A DNA stretch of 5,621 bases from an uncultured Eubacteriales bacterium (GTDB lineage: Bacteria; Bacillota; Clostridia; Lachnospirales; Lachnospiraceae): assembly GCA_902783795.1 (NCBI GenBank), contig CACZSO010000056.1, positions 1 to 5,621 of the forward strand, in the 5' to 3' direction. The notes beneath the pieces are model-generated. The model worked only from the letters and a program-made list of their open reading frames with translations. It ran no database searches and was not told the origin of the DNA. The translations under genes and the position numbers were made by a program. This document shows positions 1 through 4,455 of this stretch, piece by piece; within the stretch, counting starts at the first letter, position 1, and each line of letters begins with the position of its first letter.

Positions 1-260
1 CCGAAATACTGGCCGATGATGACGCCGGCACCCACGGAGAAACCGTTAAAGAAAAAGACCAGCATGTTCACGATCATGGTGGTGGAACCTACTGCAGCCA
101 GGGCTTCCTTGCCCACAAAATTCCCAACGACGATGGAGTCGACGGTATTATAGAGCATCTGGAAAATATTGCCCAGCATCAGAGGCAGCGAGAACATGAT
201 GATCTGCTTAATGATAGAGCCTTCTGTCATGGTCCTGGAAGAACCTAATTTTCTAGCCAT
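1..260 (-). CDS. MATE-family multidrug/sodium efflux transporter, N-terminal part (runs off the left edge)
   Basis: The visible 86 codons encode the start of a multi-pass membrane exporter. A short polar N-terminus (MARKLGSSRTMTEGSI) precedes a first membrane helix whose core reads FSLPLMLGNIFQMLYNTVD, followed by the segment DSIVVGNFVGKEALAAVG and a second hydrophobic helix ending GAGVIIGQYFG. The order 'P-LMLGNIFQMLYN-VDSIVVG-GKEALAAVG' is characteristic of the N-terminal half of MATE (multi antimicrobial extrusion) proteins, which exchange Na+ or H+ for organic cations at the cytoplasmic membrane. Full-length members have about 450 residues and 12 helices, so roughly four fifths lies outside the window. 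The ATG at 258-260 is preceded by AAAGGA (267-272) at 6 bases, which supports this start. It is read away from the DUF362 gene's terminator and probably starts its own transcript. The substrate cannot be inferred. Confidence 0.93.
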   Translation of the reverse strand, partial: MARKLGSSRTMTEGSIIKQIIMFSLPLMLGNIFQMLYNTVDSIVVGNFVGKEALAAVGSTTMIVNMLVFFFNGFSVGAGVIIGQYF

Positions 261-296
261 AGGAGATCCTTTCCGGATAGTTTATTTACATCTATT

Positions 297-305
297 ATCA
301 TACCA
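297..305 (-). promoter_or_regulatory. possible extended -10 promoter of the MATE gene
   Basis: Read on the minus strand this is TGGTATGAT, an extended -10 element (TGn plus TATGAT, five of six matches to TATAAT). It would start a transcript near position 290, giving a leader of about 30 bases before the ATG at 260. No convincing -35 hexamer sits 16-18 bases upstream, which an extended -10 can tolerate. A perfect TTGACA (310-315) is present but only 7 bases away, so it cannot be its partner. Confidence 0.4.
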
Positions 306-347
306 CCGCTGTCAAGTGCCGGCATGATATCTCTTAAGATCTGCCGT

Positions 348-375
348 AAAAAACAGGTGCCCGCCGGGGCACCTG
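348..375 (-). terminator. intrinsic terminator of the DUF362 gene
   Basis: On the minus strand a perfect 9-bp GC-rich stem (CAGGTGCCC, 367-375 pairing with 354-362) closes a 4-base loop and is followed at once by six T residues (348-353). It begins 18 bases after the TAA of the DUF362 gene (394-396). It should stop transcription before the MATE gene, so that gene needs its own promoter. Confidence 0.9.
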
Positions 376-393
376 CCTGTACCTATGCCTTAT

Positions 394-1386
394 TTACGGT
401 TTGATCCGTACGAAAGGTTTCAGATTTTTAACGCAGTCCTTTACCGTGATCCGCTGTTCATCATGATCCAGATCAATCAGCACATAGCGGTCATTTCCCA
501 TGCCGAGTTCTTTCATGTAGGACAGCTGTCTTAAGCCATGCCGGGATTCGATCCTTTCCACCATGGCTTTATGCTCGTCCGCGGTCATGGCATAGATGAT
601 ATCCACGCAGGCCTGATCGATGGCCAGGATATCCGTAGAAGCCAGGATGCCTACATCCGGCGTCACCACCGGTTCTGCCGCCAGGCCTTCACAGTCACAG
701 GAGACCGACATGTTTCTCATGACATTGACGTACGTCACTTTATCTCCGAAGAAGTCAAGGGTGGATTTGGTGGATTCCGTCATTTTCTCGCCGAATTCTT
801 CTTCCACGATGCCCCAGGTATCATCCTCGGTGGAGTGGATCATCCGCTTGCCGATCTGTCCGTCCGCACAGCCTATGCCGATGTTCTTATTCGCACCGCC
901 GAAACCTCCCACAGTGTGGCCTTTGAAGTGTGTCAGGGCAAACAGGGAATCATACTGGGTCATGGTCTTTCCATGGGACATTTCCGTGAACCATTTGCCG
1001 CCTTTGACCGGCAGCATCTCCGTGCCGTCTGCATCCATGATATCCACCGGGCAGAAGGTCCAGCCGTTGACTTCCAGGGTTTTCAGATGCTTTTCCGTAG
1101 AATCCCGGTCGCCGGCATACAGCGTATTCGTTTCGATGATAGTCGCATCCGGCAGCTCCTTCTCCATGAATTTCTTCACCCAAGCCGAAGGAATGATATT
1201 GGGACCGTTCTGTTCGCCGGTGTGCAGCTTAATAGCTACCTTGCCGCTGATCTTTGCATTTACTTTTTCATAGGCTTTCATAATGCCTTCCGGGGACAGA
1301 TCTCTCGTAAAATAAACGATAGATTCATTCCCCTGTCTCTCTTCGTAAGGGACATATTTGTTTCCGTCTTTTCCTGCTGTTGGCAT
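394..1386 (-). CDS. DUF362-domain protein, 330 aa, without ferredoxin module
   Basis: A soluble 330-residue protein of the DUF362 family, whose biochemical role is not established; many relatives are annotated as iron-sulfur or ferredoxin-linked proteins. Family marks in order are AIKLHTGE (51-58), ETNTLY (85-90), HFKGH (153-157), the glycine-rich GGFGGANKNIGIGCA (160-174), NVMRNMSVSCDCEG (221-234), the TPDVGILASTDILAIDQACVD stretch (243-262) and ESRHGLRQLSYMKELGMG (280-297). The CDC pair (C230, C232) is kept, but there is no CxxCxxCxxxC ferredoxin insert, so this is the short form. No signal peptide or membrane helix is visible, so it is probably cytoplasmic. The frame is open upstream to a GTG at 1473, but that codon lacks a ribosome site, whereas the ATG at 1384-1386 has GAGGAGG at 5 bases; I therefore start there. 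It is divergent from the oxidoreductase operon and ends in its own terminator. Confidence 0.9.
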   Translation of the reverse strand: MPTAGKDGNKYVPYEERQGNESIVYFTRDLSPEGIMKAYEKVNAKISGKVAIKLHTGEQNGPNIIPSAWVKKFMEKELPDATIIETNTLYAGDRDSTEKHLKTLEVNGWTFCPVDIMDADGTEMLPVKGGKWFTEMSHGKTMTQYDSLFALTHFKGHTVGGFGGANKNIGIGCADGQIGKRMIHSTEDDTWGIVEEEFGEKMTESTKSTLDFFGDKVTYVNVMRNMSVSCDCEGLAAEPVVTPDVGILASTDILAIDQACVDIIYAMTADEHKAMVERIESRHGLRQLSYMKELGMGNDRYVLIDLDHDEQRITVKDCVKNLKPFVRIKP

Positions 1387-1391
1387 AGAAA

Positions 1392-1398
1392 CCTCCTC
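1392..1398 (-). promoter_or_regulatory. ribosome binding site that fixes the DUF362 start
   Basis: GAGGAGG on the minus strand lies 5 bases before the ATG at 1384-1386. It is nearly a full match to the 16S tail, while the upstream in-frame GTG at 1471-1473 has nothing comparable. It therefore selects the 330-residue product over the 359-residue one. Confidence 0.88.
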
Positions 1399-1415
1399 TT
1401 TTGTTCTCTTCCTGT

Positions 1416-1437
1416 CTTCCTGGCAGGAAGCTGCTTC
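1416..1437. repeat. two overlapping short dyads in the DUF362 leader
   Basis: CTTCCTG-G-CAGGAAG (1416-1430) is a 15-base dyad with one central base. GAAGC-T-GCTTC (1427-1437) is an 11-base dyad that shares its first four bases. Both lie just upstream of the DUF362 ribosome site. They could be a protein-binding site or form small hairpins in the leader RNA; chance is also possible. Confidence 0.35.
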
Positions 1438-1490
1438 AATGCTCATATAAAGCTTTCCAGATAATACTTTCACACGGACGGTTTTCTTAA

Positions 1491-1513
1491 GACAGGCTGG
1501 TATTCAGCCTGTC
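1491..1513. repeat. strong inverted repeat at the start of the DUF362 transcript
   Basis: GACAGGCTG (1491-1499) and CAGCCTGTC (1505-1513) are perfect complements with a 5-base loop; a G-T and an A-T pair can extend the stem on the outside. If the TATAAT at 1525-1530 is the leftward -10, the hairpin would start about 5 bases into the RNA. It could be an RNA-stabilising 5' stem-loop or a repressor operator covering the transcription start. It lacks a U tract directly next to the stem on either strand, so it does not look like a normal terminator. Confidence 0.7.
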
Positions 1514-1524
1514 CTCTGCCTTAG

Positions 1525-1553
1525 ATTATACAAAGATTTTAATATAAAAACAG
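1525..1553 (-). promoter_or_regulatory. probable promoter of the DUF362 gene
   Basis: A perfect TATAAT is read on the minus strand at 1525-1530 in an AT-rich context. The best -35 candidates 16-18 bases upstream are poor (TGTTTT or CTGTTT, around 1547-1553), so activation or an A-rich UP-like element may be needed. The start would fall near 1518, giving a leader of about 130 bases before the ATG at 1386. A weaker alternative -10, TATTAT (1461-1466), exists inside that leader. Confidence 0.45.
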
Positions 1554-1613
1554 GTCGTATTCCCGTATAAAAACGATCATTCGTAAAGAAAACAATCCCT
1601 GTTAAGAGCTTTT

Positions 1614-1632
1614 TGTTTCAAATCCTGAAACA
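1614..1632. promoter_or_regulatory. 19-base dyad, probable regulator site upstream of the oxidoreductase promoter
   Basis: TGTTTCA (1614-1620), 5 bases AATCC, then TGAAACA (1626-1632) form a perfect 7-bp inverted repeat. Its centre (1623) is about 62 bases upstream of the start predicted from the TTGACA/TAAAAT promoter, a usual place for an activator. The core also fits the T-N11-A pattern (TTCA-N5-TGAA) of LysR-type regulator sites. The regulator is not encoded in the window and its family is a guess. Confidence 0.5.
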
Positions 1633-1649
1633 TCTATCAATTCATCACA

Positions 1650-1678
1650 TTGACAAATTCTTAAGCCTCTTCTAAAAT
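1650..1678 (+). promoter_or_regulatory. sigma-A-type promoter of the Gfo/Idh/MocA-flavoprotein operon
   Basis: A perfect -35 TTGACA (1650-1655), a 17-base spacer and TAAAAT (1673-1678, five of six matches) form a near-consensus promoter. The expected start is around 1685, about 70 bases before the ATG at 1756. Such a strong core with a dyad in front suggests either high constitutive output or control by a repressor or activator. Confidence 0.85.
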
Positions 1679-1690
1679 TATAAAAAAGAA

Positions 1691-1724
1691 GCCGGAAAAT
1701 CTGTTTTGACCGGTTGGATCCGGC
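1691..1724 (+). repeat. inverted repeat in the leader of the oxidoreductase operon
   Basis: GCCGGA (1691-1696) pairs with TCCGGC (1719-1724) across 22 bases, and an internal CCGG at 1710-1713 can pair instead with the CCGG at 1720-1723. The leader RNA could form two mutually exclusive small stems just ahead of the ribosome site. The stems are short, so the support is limited. Confidence 0.35.
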
Positions 1725-1742
1725 AATACTATTTATTATTTC

Positions 1743-1748
1743 AGGAGG
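1743..1748 (+). promoter_or_regulatory. ribosome binding site that fixes the oxidoreductase start
   Basis: AGGAGG lies 7 bases before the ATG at 1756-1758. The frame is open back to an ATG at 1714, but that codon has no ribosome site, and the Rossmann fold of the product begins properly only from the 1756 start (MNEVRVGIIGCG). Confidence 0.93.
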
Positions 1749-1755
1749 AACTTAT

Positions 1756-2997
1756 ATGAACGAAGTTAGAGTCGGCATCATCGGCTGCGGTATGATCGCG
1801 CATCGTCATATGGCTATCTACACTCACATTCCGAACGCGAAGGTCGTCGCGGTCAGTGAGATCATTCCCGAAAGGCTGAAAGGCTTCGCGGAAAGATACC
1901 AGATCCCGGAAGAGAATTGCTATGCGGATTTCCGTGAAATGCTGAAACGGGATGACCTGGATACGATCGATGTCTGTGTCCACAATAACCTGCACGCTTC
2001 TGTGTCCATCGCCTGCATGAAGGCCGGATACGATGTTTACTGTGAAAAACCCATTGCTGCCACTTCCGCTGACGCTCAGATGATGATCGACTGCGCAAAG
2101 AAGCTGGGCCGCAAATTTCATGTCCAGATCAGTTCTCTGATGAACGCCCAGACCAGAGTCGCCCGCGATATGATCGCGAACGGCGAACTGGGCAATGTTT
2201 ATTTTGCTAACCTTACCATGCTTTCCAGCCGCCGTCGTCCCGGTTATGACCTGCCTCAGTTCACCACTGATTTCTACACTAAAGAACTGGCTGGCCACGG
2301 TCCGACTATCGATCTTGGCGTCTATCTTATCAGCCAGCTTCTGTTTGTCATGGGTCTTCCGAAGCTGAAGAGCGTTTCCGGCTTCGCGATCCGCGGTCTG
2401 GAATATGATGACCGTCTGATCACGAATCCCTATGGTTTCGGTGTGGAAGATTTCGGTGTCTGCCTGGCTAAATTCGAGAACGGCATCAACATGCAGATTC
2501 AGGCCTCTTCCGCCGCGAACATCAATGATCAGATGAAGACCTACATCTTAGGAAGCAAGGGCGGTTTAGAGATCATCGGCGCCGACACCACCGGCGGTCC
2601 CTTTGCCCGTGCGGCCAATGCTGACGCGGCAGCCCTTCATATGGGTAATCCGGCGCTTAAATTCTACGGAAACGGCCTGGGCGGCGAAGTCTTCGGCGTG
2701 GACCTGAATGTCTGGGACCGCGGCTTAAAAGAAGCCCGCACAAATCCCGAGATCAGCCTGTACGATGACAACCAGGTACATTGGATCGCTTACAAGACCG
2801 GCATTCTTACCGACGAGACCCGTTACAATACACCGGAAATCGCCAAGAATATGCTGTTGGTCACCGATGGTCTGTTCCTGTCCAGTGAATTAGGCCGTGA
2901 AGTTACCGTCGATGAAATCCGTGCGATGGTGAAGCCCATGGCACGTACTGAGCAGGAGACCCCGTTCGGTACCATCCATTACGATCTCAGCTTCTGA
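1756..2997 (+). CDS. Gfo/Idh/MocA-family NAD(P)-dependent oxidoreductase, 413 aa
   Basis: A cytoplasmic dehydrogenase expected to move hydride between NAD(P) and a sugar, inositol or similar cyclic substrate. Residues 4-125 form a Rossmann fold with the nucleotide loop VGIIGCGMIA (6-15), a likely ribose-binding acidic residue in VAVSE (31-35) and the family signature CEKP (96-99), whose lysine is catalytic in characterised members. The rest is the C-terminal alpha/beta domain. The usual D-x-x-x-H catalytic pair reads DLGVY here (D186, Y190), the tyrosine form known from glucose-fructose oxidoreductase and dimeric dihydrodiol dehydrogenase. At 413 residues it is longer than the usual 330-390; the extra length is mostly at about 285-360, including GNGLGGEVFGVDLNVWDRG. 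It is the first gene of a two-gene operon and ends in three in-frame stops (TGA TAA TAG). The exact substrate cannot be named. Confidence 0.93.
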   Translation: MNEVRVGIIGCGMIAHRHMAIYTHIPNAKVVAVSEIIPERLKGFAERYQIPEENCYADFREMLKRDDLDTIDVCVHNNLHASVSIACMKAGYDVYCEKPIAATSADAQMMIDCAKKLGRKFHVQISSLMNAQTRVARDMIANGELGNVYFANLTMLSSRRRPGYDLPQFTTDFYTKELAGHGPTIDLGVYLISQLLFVMGLPKLKSVSGFAIRGLEYDDRLITNPYGFGVEDFGVCLAKFENGINMQIQASSAANINDQMKTYILGSKGGLEIIGADTTGGPFARAANADAAALHMGNPALKFYGNGLGGEVFGVDLNVWDRGLKEARTNPEISLYDDNQVHWIAYKTGILTDETRYNTPEIAKNMLLVTDGLFLSSELGREVTVDEIRAMVKPMARTEQETPFGTIHYDLSF

Positions 2998-3021
2998 TAA
3001 TAGCTCAAAAAGGAGACATTC

Positions 3022-3981
3022 ATGAAAGTTTTAGGCATCTCCATGGGGAGAAAAAACCAGAACTGCGACATCGTCGTTAAGCAGGCCTTAATGGCTGCCG
3101 AAGAAGCAGGCGCTGATGTCAAATTCATCAATACCATGAATATGGAAATCAGCCATTGCCGCGGCTGCGGCGCGTGTTCTGCCGGCCTTTCCAAAGGCAA
3201 ACAGATCCGCTGCATCTTAAAGGATGACTATCTGACGCTTGAAAATGAAGTTCTGGAAGCAGACGGCATCATTCTTGCGGCCCCGGTCTACTCCATCGCC
3301 CCGACAGGCCAGCTTGTCAACTTCTTCGGCCGTTTCGGCGCGGCGCATGACCTGGCCGGTGCGACCATGGAACAGGAACGGCGCGAAAAAGAAGGCATCG
3401 AGCCTCTGGATCCCCGTTTATTCAAAAAGCATTATGTCGCCTACATTTCCGTCGGCGGCGCGCACACTCCGAACTGGGTCTCCATGGGCCTTCCCAACAT
3501 GTACATGTTCGGTATGTCCACCGTGATGAAGACCGTCGGACAGATCGATGCCTATGACATGGGTCAGCGCACGAATCCGGTCTTTGACAAGCCTTTTATG
3601 GACAATGTCGCCGGTCTCGGAAAGCATCTGGCTGAGTCGATCGGCAAGAATTTCGACGATGTTTCCTGGTATGGCGAAGAAGGCGTCTGCCCGGTCTGCC
3701 ACAACAAGCTCATCTCCTACACGAAGGGAAAAGGCACCGAGGTCGAATGTCCGCTCTGCGGCATTTACGGTAAGCTTTCTGTAGAAGACGGGGAAGTCAA
3801 AGTCAGCTTTTCCGATGCCGAAAAGAAACGCGCCCGGAATACCCTGGCTGGCCTTTACGAGCACCAGTACGAGATCCACGGCATGATGGATTACGTCAAA
3901 CGCAACATGGAACTCCATAAAGATGATTTTCAGGATCTGATCCGGCCTTATATGGACTATAAACCGGATTATAAGAACTGA
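3022..3981 (+). CDS. iron-sulfur-flavoprotein-like NAD(P)H:FMN reductase with C-terminal zinc-ribbon or rubredoxin-like knuckle, 319 aa
   Basis: A predicted electron-transfer flavoprotein. Residues 1-110 are a flavodoxin-like fold of the NADPH-dependent FMN reductase family: phosphate-binding loop GISMGRKNQNC (5-15), flavin-contact motif AAPVYSIAPTGQLVNFFGR (86-104). Between them lies C-x2-C-x2-C-x11-C (C46, C49, C52, C64); archaeal and clostridial iron-sulfur flavoproteins carry a similar C-x2-C-x2-C-x4-7-C that binds a 4Fe-4S cluster, so the last spacing here is longer. Residues 140-215 hold a second conserved block (YISVGGAHTPNW). A second metal motif follows, C223-x2-C226-x16-C243-x2-C246, resembling a zinc ribbon or a reduced rubredoxin knuckle, then an acidic and basic helical tail ending DYKN. 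AGGAGA sits 5 bases before the ATG. The gene follows the Gfo/Idh/MocA gene by 24 bases with no terminator between, so the two are co-transcribed. Its partner and substrate are unknown. Confidence 0.88.
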   Translation: MKVLGISMGRKNQNCDIVVKQALMAAEEAGADVKFINTMNMEISHCRGCGACSAGLSKGKQIRCILKDDYLTLENEVLEADGIILAAPVYSIAPTGQLVNFFGRFGAAHDLAGATMEQERREKEGIEPLDPRLFKKHYVAYISVGGAHTPNWVSMGLPNMYMFGMSTVMKTVGQIDAYDMGQRTNPVFDKPFMDNVAGLGKHLAESIGKNFDDVSWYGEEGVCPVCHNKLISYTKGKGTEVECPLCGIYGKLSVEDGEVKVSFSDAEKKRARNTLAGLYEHQYEIHGMMDYVKRNMELHKDDFQDLIRPYMDYKPDYKN

Positions 3982-4011
3982 AAAGCTTCTTTGTGAAAGC
4001 AGTAATAATTC

Positions 4012-4060
4012 AATAAAAACAGGAACCCGGCCTTTTTAAGACCGGGTTCCTGTTTTTATT
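4012..4060. terminator. bidirectional intrinsic terminator between convergent genes
   Basis: A perfect 19-bp stem (4012-4030 with 4042-4060) encloses an 11-base loop. Its GC-rich core ends in A/T runs, so either strand gives a hairpin followed by a U-rich tail. Rightward it closes the flavoprotein operon, 30 bases after the TGA; leftward it closes the GlsB-type gene, whose TAA (4056-4058) lies inside the outer A/T part of the stem. Confidence 0.95.
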
Positions 4061-4298
4061 TTACCAGTTTTCTGTAAAGCCAAACGACCAGGCAGGCACC
4101 GCCGATCGAAAGGATCAGGCCTGTGACCCAGCCTCCGCCGACGCCCAGCAGGTTTCCGATCAGGCCGCCGACGATTCCGCCGACCACGCCTAGGATCACG
4201 TTTTTAAGAATACTGCTGCTGTCACCGTTCATGATCTTATTAGCGGCAAAACCGCAAAGACCTCCGATGACTAACTCAATAAGCAGCTTAATTAACAT
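4056..4298 (-). CDS. GlsB/YeaQ/YmgE-family small membrane protein, 80 aa
   Basis: An 80-residue, very hydrophobic inner-membrane protein of the transglycosylase-associated (Transgly_assoc) family, often annotated as stress-response membrane proteins; the molecular role is unknown. Three membrane segments are visible, about residues 2-20, 33-53 and 57-76, with a short polar loop (NKIMNGDSSS, 20-29). The second segment is a glycine zipper (G37, G40, G41, G44, G45, G48), the family hallmark, followed by GVGGGW (52-57). The basic tail YRKLVK probably faces the cytoplasm. Family members are usually 80-90 residues, which matches. The frame is open back to an ATG at 4376, but the ATG at 4296-4298 has GGAGGTGG next to it and gives the family-standard N-terminus, so I start there. 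It has its own promoter upstream, and its stop lies in the shared terminator. Confidence 0.93.
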   Translation of the reverse strand: MLIKLLIELVIGGLCGFAANKIMNGDSSSILKNVILGVVGGIVGGLIGNLLGVGGGWVTGLILSIGGACLVVWLYRKLVK

Positions 4299-4302
4299 AT
4301 AA

Positions 4303-4310
4303 CCACCTCC
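4303..4310 (-). promoter_or_regulatory. ribosome binding site that fixes the GlsB-type start
   Basis: GGAGGTGG on the minus strand, 4 bases before the ATG at 4296-4298, matches seven of eight bases of the ideal GGAGGTGA. The alternative upstream ATG at 4374-4376 has no such site and would add 26 charged residues not seen in the family. Confidence 0.9.
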
Positions 4311-4412
4311 AGCACATTTCTTCTGTTGTTCTTGTTCCTCTTTATAAGATCTGACATATCTGTTCAGTCTTCGCATTCACAGCTAAGAAAGATCCAACAG
4401 TTACTTATATAA

Positions 4413-4441
4413 ATTATATCTCAATCATCGGACTGAATCAA
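4413..4441 (-). promoter_or_regulatory. sigma-A-type promoter of the GlsB-type gene
   Basis: On the minus strand TTGATT (4436-4441) is followed by a 17-base spacer and a perfect TATAAT (4413-4418). The start would be near 4406, leaving a leader of about 107 bases, purine-rich in its last third. It lies only 15 bases past the stop of the upstream membrane-protein gene, with no clear terminator between, so read-through from that gene is possible too. Confidence 0.85.
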
Positions 4442-4455
4442 GAGTTTTCAAAGCT

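Larger units (their letters stand above)
1387..1755. other. 369-base divergent intergenic control region
   Basis: This stretch lies between the divergent DUF362 and Gfo/Idh/MocA starts. I see no credible gene in it. The central part (about 1520-1690) is very AT-rich. It holds a leftward TATAAT box, a rightward TTGACA/TAAAAT promoter, a 19-base dyad upstream of the latter, a strong hairpin at 1491-1513 and weaker dyads in both leaders. The octamer TTCTTAAG occurs twice (1484-1491 and 1658-1665), once near each promoter. The structure suggests regulated expression of both transcripts. No riboswitch class was recognised. Confidence 0.8.

Noticed and set aside
310..315. Perfect TTGACA on the minus strand before the MATE gene
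   Set aside because: The nearest good -10 (TATGAT) is only 7 bases away, and at 16-18 bases the hexamers (such as GATGTA) are poor, so it cannot form a standard promoter.
538..1464. Long open frame of about 300 codons on the plus strand opposite the DUF362 gene
   Set aside because: It has no ribosome site or recognisable domain, is rich in His, Phe and Arg as expected of an antisense shadow, and the opposite strand clearly encodes a known family.
1394..1473. Upstream extension of the DUF362 protein to a GTG at 1473 (29 more residues)
   Set aside because: There is no ribosome site for the GTG, the added residues are charged and not family-like, and a strong GAGGAGG sits before the internal ATG.
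1491..1513. Inverted repeat as a terminator between the divergent genes
   Set aside because: No U tract follows the stem directly on either strand, and the two genes run away from each other, so there is nothing to terminate here.
1387..1520. Possible riboswitch in the DUF362 leader
   Set aside because: Only short independent dyads are visible, with no recognisable conserved core of a known class and no terminator or sequestering stem next to the ribosome site.
3418..3918. Open frame of about 160 codons opposite the flavoprotein gene
   Set aside because: It is antisense to well-conserved motifs of the flavoprotein, has no ribosome site and shows no family resemblance.
4272..4317. Nine-codon frame (MCWRWLYVN) overlapping the start of the GlsB-type gene, resembling a leader peptide
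   Set aside because: Two Trp and other aromatic codons arise from the purine-rich ribosome site itself (TGG AGG TGG); its ATG has no good ribosome site and no attenuator hairpin follows.
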